From: Salinicoccus hispanicus
Lineage (GTDB): Bacteria; Bacillota; Bacilli; Staphylococcales; Salinicoccaceae
Assembly (NCBI RefSeq): GCF_009831115.1
Contig: NZ_WUUK01000002.1
Span: 310,001-374,000, forward strand
Length of the DNA stretch: 64,000 nucleotides
Direction: 5' to 3'
Shown piece by piece: positions 1 through 7,367 of the stretch. A model generated the notes under the pieces. That model made no database searches. It was given only the letters and a program-made list of their open reading frames with translations, and was not told the origin of the DNA. A program made the translations under genes and the position numbers. How positions within the stretch are numbered: the stretch's first letter is position 1; every line of letters starts with the position of its first letter.

Positions 1-241
1 CACTGACTGCATTCGTATATCTTGAAACTTTGCGTATCTCGTCGATCATCCGCTGGTAGATGCGCGTGTATACAAACTGCGATTCCGTTGCGCCTTTTGC
101 TGCGATGTCATCATAGGTGGATAGGGCGTTATATACCGCCATTCGGCCCACCTGCATATAGTCGTCCTGGTCGAACTGGATGTTCAGTTTCGCCATGATG
201 CTGTAGATCATCGGTTCATAGCCAAGAATCTTCTCATTCAT
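1..241 (-). CDS. Sigma-70 family sigma factor, N-terminal part (SigS/SigH-like)
   Basis: This gene is cut by the left window edge; only about the first 80 residues are present. The visible protein starts MNEKILGYEPMIYSIMAKLN and continues with a region-2-like helical pattern (DQDDYMQVGRMAVYNAL, then QFVYTRIYQRMIDEIRK), typical of small sigma factors in which this segment binds core RNA polymerase and the -10 element. The ATG is at 239-241, with a weak AGGACG-type ribosome site upstream. It diverges from the ComK-like gene at 450. In staphylococci, SigH and the ECF factor SigS are the candidates of this size. I cannot separate them without region 4, which is outside the window. Sigma-factor assignment is fairly sure, subtype is not. 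Confidence 0.7.
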   Translation of the reverse strand, partial: MNEKILGYEPMIYSIMAKLNIQFDQDDYMQVGRMAVYNALSTYDDIAAKGATESQFVYTRIYQRMIDEIRKVSRYTNAVS

Positions 242-390
242 ACTGTCGTCCTGTGACGTATCGATACATCGTTTATTTCCGGATGACTGTATCTTAAAAT
301 AAACCCCTGCCGCCGGCGAACGTACTCACCAGCAGAATGATGTATTAAATATGAATTAATTTAACATTTTATTTAATATTGTTAATATTA

Positions 391-419
391 TGTTATATAA
401 AGTGAAGTTAGGGTATAAT
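391..419 (+). promoter_or_regulatory. Possible comK promoter
   Basis: A TATAAT -10 hexamer lies at 414-419, about 30 bases before the comK ATG. The -35 position (391-396, TGTTAT) is a poor match. The surrounding 100 bases are very AT-rich, as expected for a regulated divergent control region. I did not find a convincing pair of ComK boxes (AAAA-N5-TTTT). Confidence 0.35.
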
Positions 420-449
420 TGATGTTGCAAATAAACAAAGGGGTGAATC

Positions 450-956
450 ATGTATACTACATCACTGCTCAATCCCCGGGTGTGCTACATCGAACCACTG
501 CAGCACCCGGAGTTCCTAGCTCAAGCGGTCTATCATGGCGAGACGCCCGTGCCGTCCAAAAAGCCGAGTGAAAAGCTGATCGATGAACTGCTCATCTACT
601 GCCATGCGACCAACCTGAGCGCCAAGCGTGCTCATCTGAAGGCGGCGCACGGCATCCACCGTATGGGACCGATCGTCATCGATGAACGCATCCAGTTTGT
701 GCTGTTTCCAATTACTGTAAGCCGAACCCGCAATCCATTCTGGGTCAATCTGCATCATTTTCTGCAGTTTCAGCCATCTGATGATGGCATCACCATGATC
801 CACTTCAACCATGGTATGATGAAAGGGGTGGCCGCCGATTATCGCATGTGTGAAAAGCAGTACGAAAAAGCACTCAAAGTGCTGGACCGGTCGACGAAGA
901 TAAAAGAGCAGAGCACGCTCTACATGACCCGCAGTCCTCACATACCGAATATATGA
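450..956 (+). CDS. comK: ComK-family competence transcription regulator
   Basis: The product is 168 residues, slightly shorter than Bacillus ComK (192). The central part follows the ComK pattern: an IVIDERIQFVLFPITVSRTR stretch parallels the ComK segment with conserved 'FLFPT.SSTR', followed by a W-x-N/S-H-x-H motif (FWVNLHHFLQF), and a later 'HFNHGMMKGVAADY' stretch matches the 'TFSNGKTMELPISYN' block. ComK is the DNA-binding activator of late competence (DNA-uptake) genes. The ATG at 450 is preceded by a strong AAAGGGGTGA ribosome site. It is transcribed divergently from a sigma factor gene, which suggests linked control of competence. Family membership is inferred from the motif order; whether it still drives competence is unknown. 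Confidence 0.75.
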   Translation: MYTTSLLNPRVCYIEPLQHPEFLAQAVYHGETPVPSKKPSEKLIDELLIYCHATNLSAKRAHLKAAHGIHRMGPIVIDERIQFVLFPITVSRTRNPFWVNLHHFLQFQPSDDGITMIHFNHGMMKGVAADYRMCEKQYEKALKVLDRSTKIKEQSTLYMTRSPHIPNI

Positions 957-1051
957 GGTCATCTGCATAAAATTAATTTATTTTTCTGTATATTCTACTT
1001 CAAATTTTGCCTGAATTTTAGCATAATGAAATCAGGGATGGGGGCGGTGGC

Positions 1052-2605
1052 ATGAAGATTCTGGCAGCCGGTGGCATATATATTGATCGGACATCGGAAA
1101 CTGTCCCGTTCATCGGCGGACACGAAGTGGCAAAGCTTATCGGCAGCCATTCCCGCCACGCCGTCCATCTGCATACGAATTTCAGTACAGAAGCCGCGCG
1201 CGATACGAAAGCGCTGAAACAGTCCTTGCGTGAATATGGGGTCGACCCGAAGTTCGCCGTCCGCGTGTCTGCATCCTACGGCTTGATCGATGGTGACACG
1301 GTCGTACCGGGCAGCAACGTGTTCGAGACGGTAAGCCACGACCGTCTGAAGAAGATGACGGATATCGACCTGCTCGTTCTGACGACGGACATATCGGAAC
1401 GCGATTTCAGAATGCTGCTCAGCCATGCGAGAAGGCATTCCATTCCGGCAATCGTCTTTACGTGCAGTGAGTATGCATCCTACGATACAACCGGTATCGA
1501 CAACTACGTCCTGACGGATTCCGGTGTGCCGGACTATCATATGCATATTGGCGAAATCGCGCGCACTCTGGAAGCACAGGACATCATCGGATCTGCACCT
1601 GTCGAACGCACCCGCAGGGAATCCGTCAGGCCGCCATTTCATGCCGCCCTGCGTGTACTTGCCCAGCTGGTCGCCATAAGCGCACTGCTGGCACTGCTTG
1701 CCTTCGGTGTCCTGTACACGCTCGGGCTCGCCGGCAACGATGAGACGTACGATACATATATCGATCCGGATCAGGCAGTGGACCATGCCGACTGCAGCAC
1801 CATCGCAGAGTGCCGCGCGCTTGGCGATGACCATCTCGAGGCGCTTCATGCATATATGGATATACAGGACGCACCGCATCTGTTTGTCGAGAACCGCACG
1901 CGGACTGCATACATCACATATACCATCCGGGACTATGCACTTACGGACCCTGAAGTCCACAGAGAGCTGCCCGTCGGTTCACAAGCGGAATACGAGGAGG
2001 TCTGGGACAGGATCGTCACCTTCTTCCCGAATGAATATATCGACAGCATCAACCGGTTCGAACTGTTTTCCGATGGTGAAGGGGGGACGCTTGCGTATGT
2101 CGATATTACGGAATCCGGAGTCACGTTCGGCATGGACATCCGCGACAATCAGGACCGGCCGAGTGAATACCGCACGCTGATCCATGAATTCGTCCATGTC
2201 TACTCGCTGCCGATCGAAGATTTCAGCCATGATGGGACAGAGCTTGAATATTTGAAAGAAGACACGCTGATGTCGGACTTCATCGACCGGTTCTGGAGCC
2301 GGTATGGCGAGGCGTGGATTGAAAATAAATTCAAGTCGGACCCGGAGCGCCAGGCATTCTACAACAACAATATCAATGATTTTTATGAACCGTACCAGGC
2401 GACCAACCCGAAGGAGGATTTTGCGATCACATTCGTGGAATTCGTCACCAGCAGGATGCCCGAGTCGGGCAATCAGCTCAAGGATGTAAAAGTAAGATCT
2501 CTATACGAAGACCCGGAACTCGTCAAATTGAGAGTGGATATATTATCAAACATCGTAGAGTATGAGAAGGAGAGGGCCGTGGATGAAGCTCAAGGTAAAA
2601 ATTAA
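1052..2605 (+). CDS. Membrane-anchored HExxH metalloprotease-like protein with kinase-like N-terminal domain
   Basis: This 517-residue protein is not a recognised family as a whole. Residues 1-185 look like a degenerate ribokinase/PfkB-type sugar-kinase fold: an initial beta strand MKILAAGGIYID, GGHEVAKLIGS like the usual GG-N-A motif, and L..YGVDP like the L...GVD motif. The catalytic GAGD loop is absent. A single hydrophobic segment spans about residues 197-226. The remainder has the zinc-protease motif HEFVH at 378-382 and an EDFAITF motif (E455) that fits the third zinc ligand of gluzincins. The inferred topology is a cytosolic kinase-like domain, one membrane pass and an outside protease domain. 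The 3' end overlaps the next gene by 23 bases, so the two are probably translated together. Function unknown. Confidence 0.6.
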   Translation: MKILAAGGIYIDRTSETVPFIGGHEVAKLIGSHSRHAVHLHTNFSTEAARDTKALKQSLREYGVDPKFAVRVSASYGLIDGDTVVPGSNVFETVSHDRLKKMTDIDLLVLTTDISERDFRMLLSHARRHSIPAIVFTCSEYASYDTTGIDNYVLTDSGVPDYHMHIGEIARTLEAQDIIGSAPVERTRRESVRPPFHAALRVLAQLVAISALLALLAFGVLYTLGLAGNDETYDTYIDPDQAVDHADCSTIAECRALGDDHLEALHAYMDIQDAPHLFVENRTRTAYITYTIRDYALTDPEVHRELPVGSQAEYEEVWDRIVTFFPNEYIDSINRFELFSDGEGGTLAYVDITESGVTFGMDIRDNQDRPSEYRTLIHEFVHVYSLPIEDFSHDGTELEYLKEDTLMSDFIDRFWSRYGEAWIENKFKSDPERQAFYNNNINDFYEPYQATNPKEDFAITFVEFVTSRMPESGNQLKDVKVRSLYEDPELVKLRVDILSNIVEYEKERAVDEAQGKN

Positions 2606-3377
2606 GGATACCGCATTGAAAATAGAAACCGTCCATATCGATGCAGAGCGCACAGTGAAGGATCTCATCGAACATCTTGTGGACGAGGGGCTTACAACAT
2701 GGGATATGGCACAGAATTTGACCATAAAGGGGCATGAAGGTGTCGAGAAGAACAGTCTCAGACTGTCCACGCTATTTGGCGGCACCGACAAGGCCTATAT
2801 GAGTAATATGCATATCAGTATTACATTGACGGCAAAACATGACACATCGACGCTCGCAAACCAGACGCTGCTCGACTATTCGAAAGTGGTCCAGGCTGTT
2901 GAAAAATATGATGAGGCATTGAATGCGCTCGCCGTAGTGCCGGGAACGGTATTCTTCGTCCAGCAGGATCAGGAGCAGTATCTGATGCGCCGGGAACTAT
3001 CAGGCATCGAGGTCTTCCATTTCCGTACACAGTATCAGGAGGCCTTCCAGGAAGCGGATCGCAGCCCCATCGTATACATAGAACTGAAAACACGGGACGC
3101 GCTCAGTGACACCGAGCTCAAGTGGGTGCGGACAATCAGGTTCCCTTCGCGCAATCCATGCAATCCATTGATACACCTGAACCATCCGCCCATTTCACAG
3201 AACCATATCAATCTGATTGCCCTGCTGATCCATCGTCTAGTCGTCATCATGGGCAAGTTCCAGGTTTCCGGCACATATCTGGAAAGCAGTGATATGCATG
3301 TGCCGACATATGTGCAGATGGGGGAGCAGTGCTCCATCGGATATATCGAGCGTGCCCAGCTCGAAGACATCCGCTGA
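2583..3377 (+). CDS. Hypothetical protein translationally coupled to metalloprotease-like gene
   Basis: The start is taken as the ATG at 2583 (MKLKVKIKDTALKI), because it has an AAGGAGAGG ribosome site at a good distance; an earlier in-frame start at 2562 has none. The 264-residue product has no signal peptide or membrane segment. Its first 80 residues alternate beta strands and a helix (VKIKD..IETVHIDAERTVKDLIEHLVDEG) in a way that could be a ubiquitin-like beta-grasp fold, similar in outline to YukD/EsaB, but this is only a suggestion. The rest is unrecognised. Its 5' end lies inside the preceding gene, so the two products probably act in the same process. Confidence 0.6.
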   Translation: MKLKVKIKDTALKIETVHIDAERTVKDLIEHLVDEGLTTWDMAQNLTIKGHEGVEKNSLRLSTLFGGTDKAYMSNMHISITLTAKHDTSTLANQTLLDYSKVVQAVEKYDEALNALAVVPGTVFFVQQDQEQYLMRRELSGIEVFHFRTQYQEAFQEADRSPIVYIELKTRDALSDTELKWVRTIRFPSRNPCNPLIHLNHPPISQNHINLIALLIHRLVVIMGKFQVSGTYLESSDMHVPTYVQMGEQCSIGYIERAQLEDIR

Positions 3378-3384
3378 GACACAA

Positions 3385-3420
3385 TTGACAAAAATTCCAT
3401 CATAACTATGTTGTGCACAA
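3385..3420 (+). promoter_or_regulatory. TTGACA box and perfect palindrome upstream of marR-type gene
   Basis: A consensus TTGACA -35 lies at 3385-3390. The perfect 10-base palindrome TTGTGCACAA lies at 3411-3420, where a -10 or operator would be expected. MarR proteins bind palindromes of this size, so this could be an autoregulatory operator. The -10 hexamer is not clear. Confidence 0.4.
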
Positions 3421-3424
3421 TATA

Positions 3425-3557
3425 ATTATGTGTATAATGTACATAGTGAGAACATTTCAAATATCATACATAAAAGTGGACTATTGTGACAGTCGGGTGT
3501 CTTTTGAAAATTATGGTACGAATAATTATATGTATAACGTAATAATATGTATAATGC
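3425..3557 (+). repeat. Three copies of an AATWATRTGTATAAYG direct repeat
   Basis: Copies lie at 3425-3440, 3524-3540 and 3541-3557. The last two are exactly adjacent, with a 17-base period, and end about 40 bases before the MarR-type gene. Each contains a TGTATAAT/TGTATAAC core, so they may be overlapping -10 elements or binding sites for a regulator, possibly the adjacent MarR protein itself. Confidence 0.5.
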
Positions 3558-3597
3558 AATTCGACAGTAGCATGTCTAGAAAAGCAGGTCGAAAACT

Positions 3598-4014
3598 ATG
3601 GAAAAATTAAACACACGAAACCTATGCAGATATATCTATCTGCTCAACGCAAAAATCGATCATATGGCCGAATTCCGTACAGAAAATGGTACTTTATCCA
3701 GAGAACAGCTCTACATCATCGAAATGGTGGCTGAAGAGCCGGGATTGACACAGAAAGTGCTGATCAATCGACTGAAGCGGGAACAGACATCCATTTCGCG
3801 TGCTGTACAGAAGCTCGTCGATCAGAACTATCTGATCAAACGGCAGAACCGGGATGATATGAGAGCGTCATACCTCGAAATTACACAGCAGGGCAGGGAT
3901 GCTCTGGAAGAGCTTGAAGAAGAGATATGTGAAATGACTGATGACGTACTTGAAAAACTGGATTACGATGAAAAGAAAGCATTGACAGACATCCTCCAGA
4001 AGATACATCTATGA
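3598..4014 (+). CDS. MarR-family transcriptional regulator
   Basis: The 138-residue protein has the MarR winged-helix plan: an N-terminal dimer helix, then LSREQLYIIEMVAEEPGLTQKVLINRL (helices 2-3), QTSISRAVQKLVDQNYLIKR (recognition helix) and the wing with D-R-R/M-x-x (RQNRDDMRASYLEITQQG), followed by the C-terminal dimer helix. Such proteins repress or activate genes for drug resistance, virulence or metabolism by binding palindromes as dimers. The start ATG at 3598 has only a weak CAGGTCG ribosome site. A 220-base upstream region carries a palindrome and three direct repeats that may be its own control sites. A strong hairpin ends the transcript just after the stop codon. The regulated targets are not known. 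Confidence 0.85.
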   Translation: MEKLNTRNLCRYIYLLNAKIDHMAEFRTENGTLSREQLYIIEMVAEEPGLTQKVLINRLKREQTSISRAVQKLVDQNYLIKRQNRDDMRASYLEITQQGRDALEELEEEICEMTDDVLEKLDYDEKKALTDILQKIHL

Positions 4015-4019
4015 CAGAA

Positions 4020-4053
4020 AGACCCGATGGAAATCATGATTTCCATCGGGTCT
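4020..4053. terminator. Bidirectional terminator between convergent genes
   Basis: A perfect 15-base stem with a CATG loop, flanked by A-rich sequence on the left and TTT on the right. It serves the MarR gene on the plus strand and the CotF-like gene on the minus strand. Confidence 0.85.
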
Positions 4054-4058
4054 TTATT

Positions 4059-4358
4059 CTATTTATCTTTGACCAGCTTTTTCACGGTCTTCACTTTTTT
4101 CTTGTCATGCTTGAGCTGATCTTTGACATTGTGTGCATGGTACATGCCGTTGTCCATCATGTAATCCGCGATGCGTGCGTGCTGGTTGATCGCCTGTGTC
4201 AGCTGGCGCTTCAGTACAGTGCGGACTTCCGGCGTCGCAGTCTCGGTCAGCGCCACCGCATATGTACGTACAGCTGCTTTGGCGGTTACAAGCATTTCCG
4301 TCGCAATCAGTTCGTCTCTATTTTCTCCGGCTTTTTCAAGCTGTTCTTCGATTTCCAT
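4059..4358 (-). CDS. CotF-like (spore coat F domain) small protein
   Basis: This is a 99-residue helical protein. Its C-terminal half, with ADYMMDNGMYHAHNVKDQL, matches the Coat_F signature (YMM.KGWYHPYNV.EQL in sporulating relatives). Coat_F proteins are ferritin-like four-helix proteins of the Bacillus spore coat, but relatives also occur in staphylococci, which do not sporulate, where their role is unknown. The ATG at 4358 has a GAGGAG ribosome site. It follows the small gene at 4386-4613 by 27 bases in the same direction, and the two probably form an operon. Domain assignment is fairly strong; function is not known. Confidence 0.7.
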   Translation of the reverse strand: MEIEEQLEKAGENRDELIATEMLVTAKAAVRTYAVALTETATPEVRTVLKRQLTQAINQHARIADYMMDNGMYHAHNVKDQLKHDKKKVKTVKKLVKDK

Positions 4359-4385
4359 CCTGTCATCTCCTCTCTTTTTATGCCG

Positions 4386-4613
4386 CTATGGCAGCAGTTC
4401 CTGCAATTCCTTGATCGCTTTTTTCGACAGTTTCTTCTCCTTGCGGACGATTTCCCGCAATTTGCTGTCCTCTACGAGTGATTCCATCAGGTCTGATTTC
4501 ATCAGTGATGCCTGCTTGACTGTCATGACCTCGTGCAGTTCGATGGTTTCATGAACCGCGAGATCCGGTTTTTCTACAGTTTCGGATTTCTTCTTGCTAT
4601 CTTTTTTAGCCAT
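4386..4613 (-). CDS. Small lysine-rich protein, probable partner of the CotF-like protein
   Basis: The 75-residue product has a charged N-terminus (MAKKDSKKKSE) and then helical segments HETIELHEVMTVKQASLMKSD and LVEDSKLREIV. The second resembles the 'LV.D..LK.IL' motif of small spore-coat-associated proteins that often precede CotF genes. The start codon has an excellent AAAGGAGG site. It lies directly upstream of the CotF-like gene, and similar small pairs are common in Firmicutes. The role is unknown. Confidence 0.6.
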   Translation of the reverse strand: MAKKDSKKKSETVEKPDLAVHETIELHEVMTVKQASLMKSDLMESLVEDSKLREIVRKEKKLSKKAIKELQELLP

Positions 4614-4719
4614 GTCGATCCTCCTTTTTATTTACCTGAAGCAGGGGGTGTCTATCTAATAAAGAATTACCCCGAGGAGTTTGCTGTAAACAATTTTGAA
4701 TGAAGAAGTGATAATGGTG

Positions 4720-4750
4720 TTGACATTGACGCAGCGTCATCGTTCATCAT
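4720..4750 (+). promoter_or_regulatory. MerR-type promoter with operator in a long spacer
   Basis: TTGACA at 4720-4725 and CATCAT at 4745-4750 are 19 bases apart, the over-long spacing typical of MerR-controlled promoters. The spacer holds the perfect 13-base palindrome TGACGCAGCGTCA at 4727-4739. MerR-family proteins bind such dyads and twist the promoter into an active form. The site is directly upstream of the MerR-type gene at 4772, which indicates autoregulation. Confidence 0.7.
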
Positions 4751-4771
4751 GGATACCGAGGAGGGGAATGA

Positions 4772-5524
4772 ATGGAATATACAGTGAAGGACCTGGCCGC
4801 CCTTGCAGGTGTCAGTACACGCACACTCAGATACTACGACCAGATCGGTTTGCTCACGACGACACGATCCCAAAATGGCTACCGCATCTATCACAAGGAG
4901 GCGGTCGATCGTCTGCAGCTCATCCTGTTCTATCGGACACTTGGTGTGCGTCTTGAAGAGATAAAGCGAATCATCGATGATCCAGAGTTCGATGCACTAG
5001 TGGCACTCGAGAACCATCATACGGCACTTCTCGAAGAGCAGGATCGGCTCGCAGAGCGGATCAGTAATGTGGAGAAGACCATCCGGTCGAAAAAAGGAGG
5101 CACTCAGATGAGTGATCAGGAGAAATTCGAAGGTTTCAAAAAAGACAGGCTTGAAGAGAATGAAACCAGGTATGGTAAGGAAATACGTGAGCAATACGGA
5201 GAAGAGACCATCAGCCGGTCAAACGAAAAGTGGATGAATATGACCCGTCGGGACTACGGAGAGATGAAGGCGCTCGAGCAGAAGTTGGCTGATGTACTGA
5301 AGGAAGGGGCAACAAGCGTAGAGCCACCCGAATCGTTGTATGAGCAGGCAGCCGTGCTGCACAGGGAATGGCTGATGTACACATGGACGACGTATTCGAA
5401 GGATGCCCACAGGGGGCTTGCCGAAACGTATGTCGGTGACGAGCGTTTCAGGAAATACTATGACGATATTGCACCCGGCGCCGCACAGTTTCTGCGGGAT
5501 GCGATTGTGGAATATATGCAATAA
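4772..5524 (+). CDS. MerR-family regulator with TipAS ligand-binding domain
   Basis: The 250-residue protein has the MerR DNA-binding domain at residues 1-70 (YTVKDLAALAGVSTRTLRYYDQIGLL, then the R-x-x-GYRIY wing), a coiled-coil dimer helix to about 115, and a C-terminal TipAS-type helical domain from about 125 to 245 (KWMNMTRRDYGEM, YTWTTYSKDAHRGLAETYVGDERFRKYYD). TipAS domains bind drugs or other hydrophobic ligands, as in TipAL of Streptomyces and Mta of Bacillus, and activate multidrug-resistance genes. The start has a GAGGAGGGG ribosome site. No transporter gene is adjacent, so its targets besides its own promoter are unknown. It is monocistronic and ends in a strong hairpin. Confidence 0.85.
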   Translation: MEYTVKDLAALAGVSTRTLRYYDQIGLLTTTRSQNGYRIYHKEAVDRLQLILFYRTLGVRLEEIKRIIDDPEFDALVALENHHTALLEEQDRLAERISNVEKTIRSKKGGTQMSDQEKFEGFKKDRLEENETRYGKEIREQYGEETISRSNEKWMNMTRRDYGEMKALEQKLADVLKEGATSVEPPESLYEQAAVLHREWLMYTWTTYSKDAHRGLAETYVGDERFRKYYDDIAPGAAQFLRDAIVEYMQ

Positions 5525-5556
5525 AGAGAGGTCTGCCTTAAGGCAGACCTCTCTTT
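5523..5556. terminator. Bidirectional terminator
   Basis: A perfect 15-base stem with a TTAA loop, bounded by AAA and TTT. It overlaps the last codon of the MerR gene and the stop codon of the convergent gene at 5555, so it serves both. Confidence 0.85.
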
Positions 5557-6616
5557 ATATAATGATATCACCTGTCGTATCTGTAAGCAGACCATGCTGG
5601 GAGGCGGTCATCAGATCGCGATAGATGCGGTTCAGCGGGTGGTCTGCCATGACAACATCCATGCCGAGATTTCGGTATAGGGTCTGGGCACCATCGACCG
5701 CATGATGGGCGACAATTTTGCTGAGGACGGGAATATCATCCGATTCCGGAGCGGCACCCTGCTGATGCTGTATCCAGGAGATTTCGACTGCATTATGGAA
5801 ATTCTCTCTGGCATCAAGGAATGCTGCTTCATTTTCAGCGAGTACTTTCATCGCATGGACATACCGGTTCTTCGCCCATGAGGTCTTTTTCTCTTCAATA
5901 TGATGCCTCGCGGCATCGAAGAAGTGTCTTGCAATACCGATGGTTGTCGCAGCGATATTCGCTGCGGCAAAAGGCTCGAAAGGATAATGGTAGACGGGGT
6001 TGTCGTAATGGAAGTGGGGATCCGCCACGTTGAAGCGGTAGTGTTCCGGGACAAGCGCGTCGGTGACATGAATGGTATGGCTACCAGTTGCACGAAGACC
6101 GAAGGCATTCCAGTCCCGTTCCACATGAACCTGGTCCGGCAGCATCGCAAACGCACGCAGCAGGCCGTCGCCCGAATCATCGGATTCAATCCGGCATGTG
6201 GCCGTGAATAGACTCGCGTGATCTGCGCCGCTTGCGTAGGGCCACGAGCCATTTATGATATAGCCGTCCGATGTCTTCTGTGCTACGCCGAGCGGACGGT
6301 CACTGCCGGCAATATAGAAGTCCCGTGCACTGAACAGTTCTCGGACAGCACGGGGATCCATGACCGTAGCGAAAAATCCGGCACCGGAGCCGATCTGAAC
6401 AAGCCAGCCGAAACTGCCATCGATGTAGGCAGTGTCTTCAAAGCACTTTATGGCTTCCGGGAATGGTGTCATCCTGCCACCGACCGCATCCGGTACGAAC
6501 AGCTTGAACAGCCGATGATCGTAGATCAGATCCAGAACTGCTGCATCGAGACTGCCGGTTGCTTCCATTTCACCAGCATGCTTACGGACGGTTTCGATCA
6601 TCTGTTGATCAATCAT
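5555..6616 (-). CDS. Acyl-CoA-dehydrogenase-like flavoenzyme in the thiamine riboswitch operon
   Basis: The 353-residue product has the acyl-CoA dehydrogenase plan: a helical N-terminal domain (FVPDAVGGRMTPFPEAI), a beta domain with DGYIINGSWPYASGADHAS and NAFGLRATGSH, and a C-terminal helical domain (LYRNLGMDVVMADHPLNRIYRDL). The 'G.RATGS' and 'NGSWPYASG' features are nearer to the flavin monooxygenase branch (DszC/HsaA type) than to true fatty-acid dehydrogenases. It is the last gene of the ThiY-X-Z-type operon and overlaps the ATPase gene by 8 bases, so it is probably expressed under the TPP riboswitch. An oxidative step on an imported thiamine-related compound is a reasonable inference; the substrate is not known. 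Confidence 0.75.
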   Translation of the reverse strand: MIDQQMIETVRKHAGEMEATGSLDAAVLDLIYDHRLFKLFVPDAVGGRMTPFPEAIKCFEDTAYIDGSFGWLVQIGSGAGFFATVMDPRAVRELFSARDFYIAGSDRPLGVAQKTSDGYIINGSWPYASGADHASLFTATCRIESDDSGDGLLRAFAMLPDQVHVERDWNAFGLRATGSHTIHVTDALVPEHYRFNVADPHFHYDNPVYHYPFEPFAAANIAATTIGIARHFFDAARHHIEEKKTSWAKNRYVHAMKVLAENEAAFLDARENFHNAVEISWIQHQQGAAPESDDIPVLSKIVAHHAVDGAQTLYRNLGMDVVMADHPLNRIYRDLMTASQHGLLTDTTGDIII

Positions 6617-7367
6617 TTTGGTTTCCCACTTTCAGCATCTGATAGATTTCCCGCTTGAGCTGATTGAATGTATTATCAAGCGTGATGTCGTGATGGCGGG
6701 GACGGGCAAAAGGCACTTCAATCTCTCTGACGATTCGGGCCGGCTTGTCGGAAAGAATGAGGATCCGGTCCGACATATAGAGTGCCTCTTCTATGCTGTG
6801 GGTGATGAAAAGTACGGACCGCCGGTCCATCTCCCAGATTTTGAGCAGCCAGTCCTGCATATCAAGGCGTGTCAGCTCATCCAGTGCACCGAAGGGCTCA
6901 TCGAGCAGCATCAGTTCCTGTGGACTCAGGAGGGAGCGGATGAAGGCGACACGCTGGCGCATGCCACCGGACAGAACATCCGGGTAGGACGCGCCGTACC
7001 CGCCGAGTCCGGCACGCTCAAGCCATTCACGGGCGGCTGCCTTGTCCACCTTGCCGGTGATTTCCTGTACGAGCACGACATTGTCTTCAATCGTCCGCCA
7101 TGGCAGCAGTGAGTCCTGCTGGGGGAGGTAGCTGATATGGCCGCGTTGTCCGTTGACACGCTCCCCTTCGATGAAGATGTCCCCCTGATCCGGCTTGAAC
7201 AGACCGCCGATCAGATTGAAGATTGTACTCTTGCCGCTGCCCGATGGTCCAAGCAGCGTAACGAATTCACCTTCTGCGACACTCAATGACAGGTCATCCA
7301 GTACATGGACATTGTTCTGTCCGCCGAATGTATGGGTCAGTCCATCAATCTCCAGTTTATTCACCAT
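6609..7367 (-). CDS. thiZ: ABC transporter ATPase, thiamine-precursor type (ThiZ-like)
   Basis: The start is taken as the ATG at 7365-7367 (MVNKLEIDG); upstream in-frame sequence belongs to the overlapping permease gene. The 252-residue protein has Walker A GPSGSGKST, Q-loop YLPQQ, signature LSGGMRQR, Walker B LMLLDEPFGALDE and the switch histidine in FITHSIEEA. This is the SsuB/TauB/ThiZ type that energises import of small organic molecules. It overlaps the permease by 11 bases and the flavoenzyme by 8, which indicates translational coupling. The TPP riboswitch at the head of the operon makes a thiamine pyrimidine precursor the likely cargo. Confidence 0.88.
   Translation of the reverse strand: MVNKLEIDGLTHTFGGQNNVHVLDDLSLSVAEGEFVTLLGPSGSGKSTIFNLIGGLFKPDQGDIFIEGERVNGQRGHISYLPQQDSLLPWRTIEDNVVLVQEITGKVDKAAAREWLERAGLGGYGASYPDVLSGGMRQRVAFIRSLLSPQELMLLDEPFGALDELTRLDMQDWLLKIWEMDRRSVLFITHSIEEALYMSDRILILSDKPARIVREIEVPFARPRHHDITLDNTFNQLKREIYQMLKVGNQND

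Noticed and set aside
995-1960. 321-codon minus-strand frame
   Set aside because: It is antisense to the metalloprotease-like gene, which has a ribosome site and clear domains; the minus frame has neither.
4011-4481. 156-codon plus-strand frame after the MarR gene
   Set aside because: It begins inside the terminator region and is antisense to the CotF-like gene; no ribosome site.
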